From positions 1 through 64,000 of the forward strand of contig NZ_BCZS01000006.1 of NCBI RefSeq assembly GCF_001598855.1: a stretch of 64,000 nucleotides of DNA, read 5' to 3'. The notes beneath the pieces are model-generated. The model saw only the letters and a program-made list of their open reading frames with translations. It was not told the origin of the DNA and did no database searches. This stretch comes from Pluralibacter gergoviae ATCC 33028 = NBRC 105706. Its GTDB lineage: Bacteria > Pseudomonadota > Gammaproteobacteria > Enterobacterales > Enterobacteriaceae. Positions 50,301 to 56,300 of this stretch are shown one piece after another (the first letter of the stretch is position 1; the number at the start of each line of letters is the position of its first letter). The translations under genes and the position numbers were made by a program.

Positions 50301-53300
50301 GTCAGCGGCGGCAGCGCTAACCTGGCGGCGGGCACCAAAGTGACCGTCACGCTGAACGGTAAGGAGTACGTTGCTACCACGGCTGAGAACGGAACCTGGT
50401 CGCTGACGGTGAAAGCCGCCGATCTGGCCGGACTGGGCGAAGCGAACTACGTCCTGACCGCGACGGCGAAGAACGCCATCGGCAACAGCGTCAGCAAAGA
50501 CGCCACGCTGACGGTGGATACCTCGGCGCCGGCGGTGACCATCAATACCGTTGCCGGCGATAACGTCCTCAACGGTAAAGAAGTCGCGGAGGCCGTCACG
50601 GTATCCGGCACCACCACGGCGGAGGCCGGTCAGAAGATCACGGTGACCCTCAACGGCCACAGTTATGAGACTACGGTGGGCCTCGGCGGCGCCTGGTCGC
50701 TGGATATCCCGGCGACCGGCCTGCAGGGCATGACGGACAAGGACTATACCATTACCGCCAGCGTCACTAACCAGACCGGTAACCTCGGCAGCGCCGACAG
50801 AGCGATTACGGTCGATACGACGCCGCCGGTGGTGACCTTCAATAAAGTGGCCGAAGACGACATCATCAACCACGTTGAGCACGGCCAGGCGCAGATTATC
50901 AGCGGTAAGGCAACGGGCACGACGACGGGCGACCGGGTGGTGGTCAGCATTGACGGCAAGGAGTATGTCACCACCGTTGACGCCAGCGGCAACTGGCTGG
51001 TCGGCGTACCTGCCGATGCGGTAGCCGCGCTGAAGGATGGTAAAACGACCATCACGGCGACGGCGACGGACAGCGCGGGTAACAGCAGCTCCGCAAGCCA
51101 CGAGATCGTTGTCAACACGGCGTCAGTGTCCATCACCATCGGCACGATTTCCGGCGACGACGTGATTAACAAGCAGGAGATCGGCAGCGAGCTGATCATT
51201 GGCGGCACCAGCAAGGAGATTGCCGAGGGCACGCCGGTGACGGTGACGCTGAACGGCAAAAACTACCCGGCGACCATCGGCGCAGACGGCGCCTGGAGTG
51301 CAAGGGTACCGGCGACGGATCTGGCGGCTATCGTCGACGGCCACTATACGGTCTCCGTCGCGGTAACCGACAGCGCGGGCAACAGCGGTCAGGATACGCA
51401 CATCGTCAGCGTGGATACCACGCCGCCGGTGGTCAGTATTGAAACCATCTCCGGCGACGACGTGATTAACGCCGCCGAGAAGCTGCTGCCGCTGACTATT
51501 CGCGGCGCCTCCAGCGCCGAAGTGGGCCAGACGGTGACCGTCACCCTGGGCGGCAAGTCCTGGACGGCGCAGGTCACCAGCAACGGCACCTGGACGCTGG
51601 ATGTTCCGGCCGATGCGCTGGCCGCGCTGCCTCAGGGCAAGCTGACGGTGACCGCGACGGTAGACGATAAGGCCGGCAACGGCGGCAGCACCACGCGCGA
51701 CATCACCGTGGATACTACGCCGCCGACCGTGACGATTGATAAAGTTGCGGGCGACGATGCCATCAATAGCGATGAGCAGAAAGCGGGGCAGACCATTAGC
51801 GGTACCGCCGATGCCGAAGAGGGGCAGGTTGTTACCGTGACCTTCAACGGCCACGAGTATCGGGCAACGGTGAATGCCGCCGGCAAGTGGTCCGTCAATA
51901 TCCCGGGCCGCGACTTCCTCGGTACCGCCGACGGGGCCTACACCATCGAAGCCCGCGTATCCGATAAGGCCGGTAACCCGGGCGGCGTTACCCGCGACGT
52001 AACGCTCAACGGTGAAGTGCCGACCATCTCCATCAACACGCTCTCGGGTGATGATGTTATCAACGCGGCGGAGCACGGCGTTGCGCTGGTGGTCAGCGGT
52101 ACGACCTCCGCACCGGCAGGCCAGACGGTGACGATTACCCTCAACGGTAAATCGTACACCGCGGAAGTGATGGCGGGCGGCGCATGGTCCTGCACCGTCG
52201 GCAGCGCCGATGTTGCGGCGCTGGCGGACGGCAGTTCCTATACCGTTAATGCGAAGGTGAGCAATGCGATCGGCAATAGCGCGGATGTTAATCACGGCCT
52301 GACGGTTGACTTAACGCCGCCGTCCATGGATATCCGCATCGACGCTCTGCAGAACGATACCGGGCTGAAGGGGAATGACTTCATTACCAATGATACCAGC
52401 GTGGTGATCAACGGCTCCCTGACGGCGCAGCTCGGTAAGGATGAGACGGCGCAAATCAGCATCGACGGCGGCAAGACCTGGATTGACCTGACGGTAACGG
52501 GCACCACCTGGCAGTATGCGGATGGCCGCACGCTGGCAGACGGCGACTACGAGTATCAGGTACGGGTCGTTGATGCTGCGGGTAACGTTAATCCGGGCAA
52601 TACCCAACACGTGATTGTCGATACCACGAAGCCGGAGGCGTCAACAATTACCATTGACGCCATTCTGCAGGATACCGGGCTGAGTTCGACCGACTTTATT
52701 ACCGCAGATAAGCAGATCAGCCTGCAGGGTACGCTCGGCGCCGCGCTCGGCAAGGGCGACCATGCGCAGATCAGCATCGACGGCGGCAACACCTGGGTTG
52801 ATGTTGACGTCAGCGGTACCCGCTGGACGTGGGTCGACGGCCGCACGCTGGCGGATGGTAAGTACAACTACCAGCTCCGGGTGATTGACGATGCGGGTAA
52901 CGTCAGCGCGGAAAACAGCAAAGTGGTCACCATTGATACCGTCGCGCCTGACGATAGCAAGACCATCAGCTTCACCGGCATCAGCGACGATACCGGCCGC
53001 GGCGGCAACGACTTCATTACTAACGATACGTCTCTGACGATCAACGGCGCGCTGGGCAAAACCCTGGCCGACGGCGAATACGTGCAGATCAGTATCGACG
53101 GCGGTAATACCTGGCAGATGGCCACGGTTATCGGCAATACCTGGAAGTACGTTGATGGCCGCACGCTGACCGACGGCATCTACAACTACGATGTCCGCGT
53201 GATTGACGCCGCCGGCAACGTCGGCGCCCACGGTAGCCAGGCGGTGACGGTGGATACCACGCCGCCGGATGCGACGATAACCATAGACCGCATCGAACTG

Positions 53301-56300
53301 GATACCGGCGTCAGCGACAGCGACTATCTGACCAGCGCGAAGTCCTACACGCTGCACGGGTCGCTCTCCAAGGCGCTGGGCGCCGGGGAGTTTGTCCAGA
53401 TAACCCTCGACGGCGGGAAAACCTGGATTGACGCGACCGTTGCCGGTACCCAGTGGCGCTACAGCGACGTGCGCTCGCTGGCAGACGGTATTCACAGCTA
53501 CGAGGTGCGGATTGTCGATCTGGCGGGCAACGTGGGCAACTCCACGGCGTCGCAGGATGTCAGGGTTGATTCCACCGCGCCGGAGTACGGCATTAAGATC
53601 ACCAGCATCACGGAAGACACCGGCTCATCCGGCAGCGACTTTGTCACCATGGATAAGACGCTGACCCTCCACGGCACGCTCGACCAGGTGCTGGCGAAGG
53701 ATGAGCACGCGCAGATAAGTCTCGACGGCGGCAAGACCTGGATTGACCTGACGGTCACCGATAAGGTCTGGAGCTATGAGGATACCCGCGAGCTGGCCGA
53801 TGGCAACTACACCTATATGGTGCGGGTCAAGGATGATGCGGGCAACACCAGCGCCACCGCGCAGCAGGTGGTAACGGTGGATACCACGCCGCCGGAGACC
53901 CATGGTCAGATTGTCGGCTATGCCGATGACCAGGGCGAGCGGCAGGGAGCCAATCTCAGCGCCGATTTTGCCACTGACGATACCGCCCCGGTCATCAACG
54001 GCTCGCTCAATCAGCCGCTGGCCGACGGCGAAATCGCCGAGCTTTATCGCGACGGTAAGCGCCTGGGACAGCTTGTCACCAACGGAACAACCAGCTGGAC
54101 GTTTAACGACAGCGGCCTGACCGACGGCAACCACAGCTATATCGTGCGCGTCACGGACAGAGCGGGTAACTACGTTGAGTCAGGAGAGTGGGTACTGAAG
54201 GTGGATACCACCGTACCGACGACGGTCGCTAAGGTGACCGATCTGACCACAACGGATACCACGCCGATCATTAGCGGTGAGCTTAACGCGGCGCTGAAGA
54301 ACGGCGAGTATCTGACGGTAACGGTGAACGGTAAGACCTATACCTCTGAGAAGGGAGGGGCAGTGGTTGTCGACCCGGATAGCCATACCTGGTATCTGCA
54401 GGTGCCGGACTTTGACGCGCTGGCTGTCAAGGCAGAAGCCTATGATGTAGCAACGCTGGTCAGAAGCAGCGCTGGTAACGGCAATACCGCGGGCGTGATG
54501 CACGGTAACGTTACGGTAGGGGCTGAGGCATCGATGGTGCCGGGGTGGACGGTGACCTCGGCAGGAAGCTCGTATTCAGGCGCTTATTCATTAAATGAGG
54601 ACGGCCTGTGGACTGTTCTGACTAACGGACAAATAGGGACTGCGAGTGGTCAGAACAGCTATACCATCGGTACTAAGTTCGACATCGCGGGTAACTATAC
54701 GTCAGGAACATTTGCAGATATTAACCGCGATGGCCTCTCGGATGTGCTGGCAATGGGCACCAGCTATTCAACGATGCGGCAACTGACGAACAATGGCGAT
54801 GGATCCTTTGATAATATGACTATCACGCGCGCCATGATGGGTAATCAGGACATCTGGTACGGGTCCATAGTGGCGATTGATATTCAGGGTGACGGATATA
54901 TTGACTTTGTCCTTGGTGATGCAGGCGGTCCAGATTCACGTACTTTCATGCGCAACACTAACGGCGTACTGCAGGGTGATTCTGGTGGTGGTACGTACGG
55001 TACCTTTGTCTCCGGCGCAAAAGTGGGGAATTACAATAGCCTGATTGAAGCATCGGGTGTTGATCTTAACAACGATGGACGGGTTGATATTGCGCAGCAT
55101 ACAACCAATGGCAGCAATAATTATGCGCTGTCGACAATGATCAACACGGGGGATGGCAACTTTGTCTGGGGCCAGAACTTTACCAATACGATGTATAGCG
55201 CCACTGGCTCAGGGGCGGCTAATAATGCTGTCAGCATGACCTGGGCAGACTTCAACGGCGACGGCTCGATGGATCTGTTTATGGGAATGACGCGTTCCAG
55301 CACGGTCGGTGGCCTCATGCTGAACGATAAATCCGGTAATCTGGGAGCGTTGCAAGCCATTGGCACAGCTTCTTCGGATAAATTCGAGGGTAACGTGAGC
55401 ATTGCCGTTGACTGGAACCACGACGGTAAAATGGACATCATCAAGTTGGCAACGACAACCCAGTCATACCTCTATACCAACGGCGGTATCGTTAACAATA
55501 ACGTCAGCTTCACGGCCTCTAAATTTGGGGACGCATCATCTTCCCGAGTGGCGAGTGCTGCGTTGGTCGATTATGACTGGGACGGTAAACAAGATCTTCT
55601 GATCATGCGCCAGAACGGCAAGGTCGAACTGCAGCGCAATACTAATGACGTTGCTGACGGTACGGCGATCCATTTGAAAATCGTCGACAGCCAGGGAATC
55701 AACGCTTATTTCGGGAATACCGTCAAATTGTATGATTCGAATAATCAGTTGGTTTCGGCACAAGTGCTGAATGCACAGTCTGGTATGGGTATTAACGACT
55801 CGTCAGCGCTGCTCAGTTTTTATGGGCTGAAAGCAGATGAGATTTACCGTGCGGAAATGGTGTATCAGATAAACGGCGTACCGAAGACGACGACCTGGGA
55901 CGGCCTGACGGCAGGGGCTGCACACGATAACTATGCCGTTACCGCTGAAGCAGGCACCGGAAAACATGAAGGTACGTTAACCGGCACCGGCTACAACGAT
56001 ACCTTTATTGCCGATACGGGAACCTATACCTACAAGGGCGCTGGCGGCTGGGAATCGCAGTCCGATCACGAGACCTGGAGCGCCACCGGCGGTATGGATA
56101 TTGTGGATTTCCGCAACTCCACGGTAGGGATTACCGCCGATCTGAGTAAAGGTACCGCGCAGTCGACCGGCTACAACACCTCGACCTTTACCGACATCGA
56201 AGGCATCGCCGGCTCGGCTCACGACGACGTTATTACCGGCAACAGCGGCAATAACCTGTTCGAAGGCCGCGGCGGCAACGACACCTTCAACATCGGTAAC

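Larger units (their letters stand above)
24195..52316 (+). repeat. Array of about 94 Ig-like domain repeats in 14 six-domain super-repeats
   Basis: Domains of about 297 bp recur in a fixed order of six types (A-F). Type D opens with PGLRI(D/N)T or the variant PTLSLDP. Its first base falls at 25689, 27486, 29280, 31074, 32868, 34656, 36444, 38241, 40041, 41838, 43635, 45432, 47235 and 49032. Spacing is therefore 1788-1803 bp, in-frame in every case. Five domains precede the first D, and six domains of mixed type follow the last complete unit. Domain total is my hand count. Confidence 0.92.

Noticed and set aside
24195..52316. The regular repeats as a CRISPR array or satellite DNA
   Set aside because: The periodicity is about 297 bp, in-frame and protein-coding throughout; there are no short direct repeats with unique spacers.
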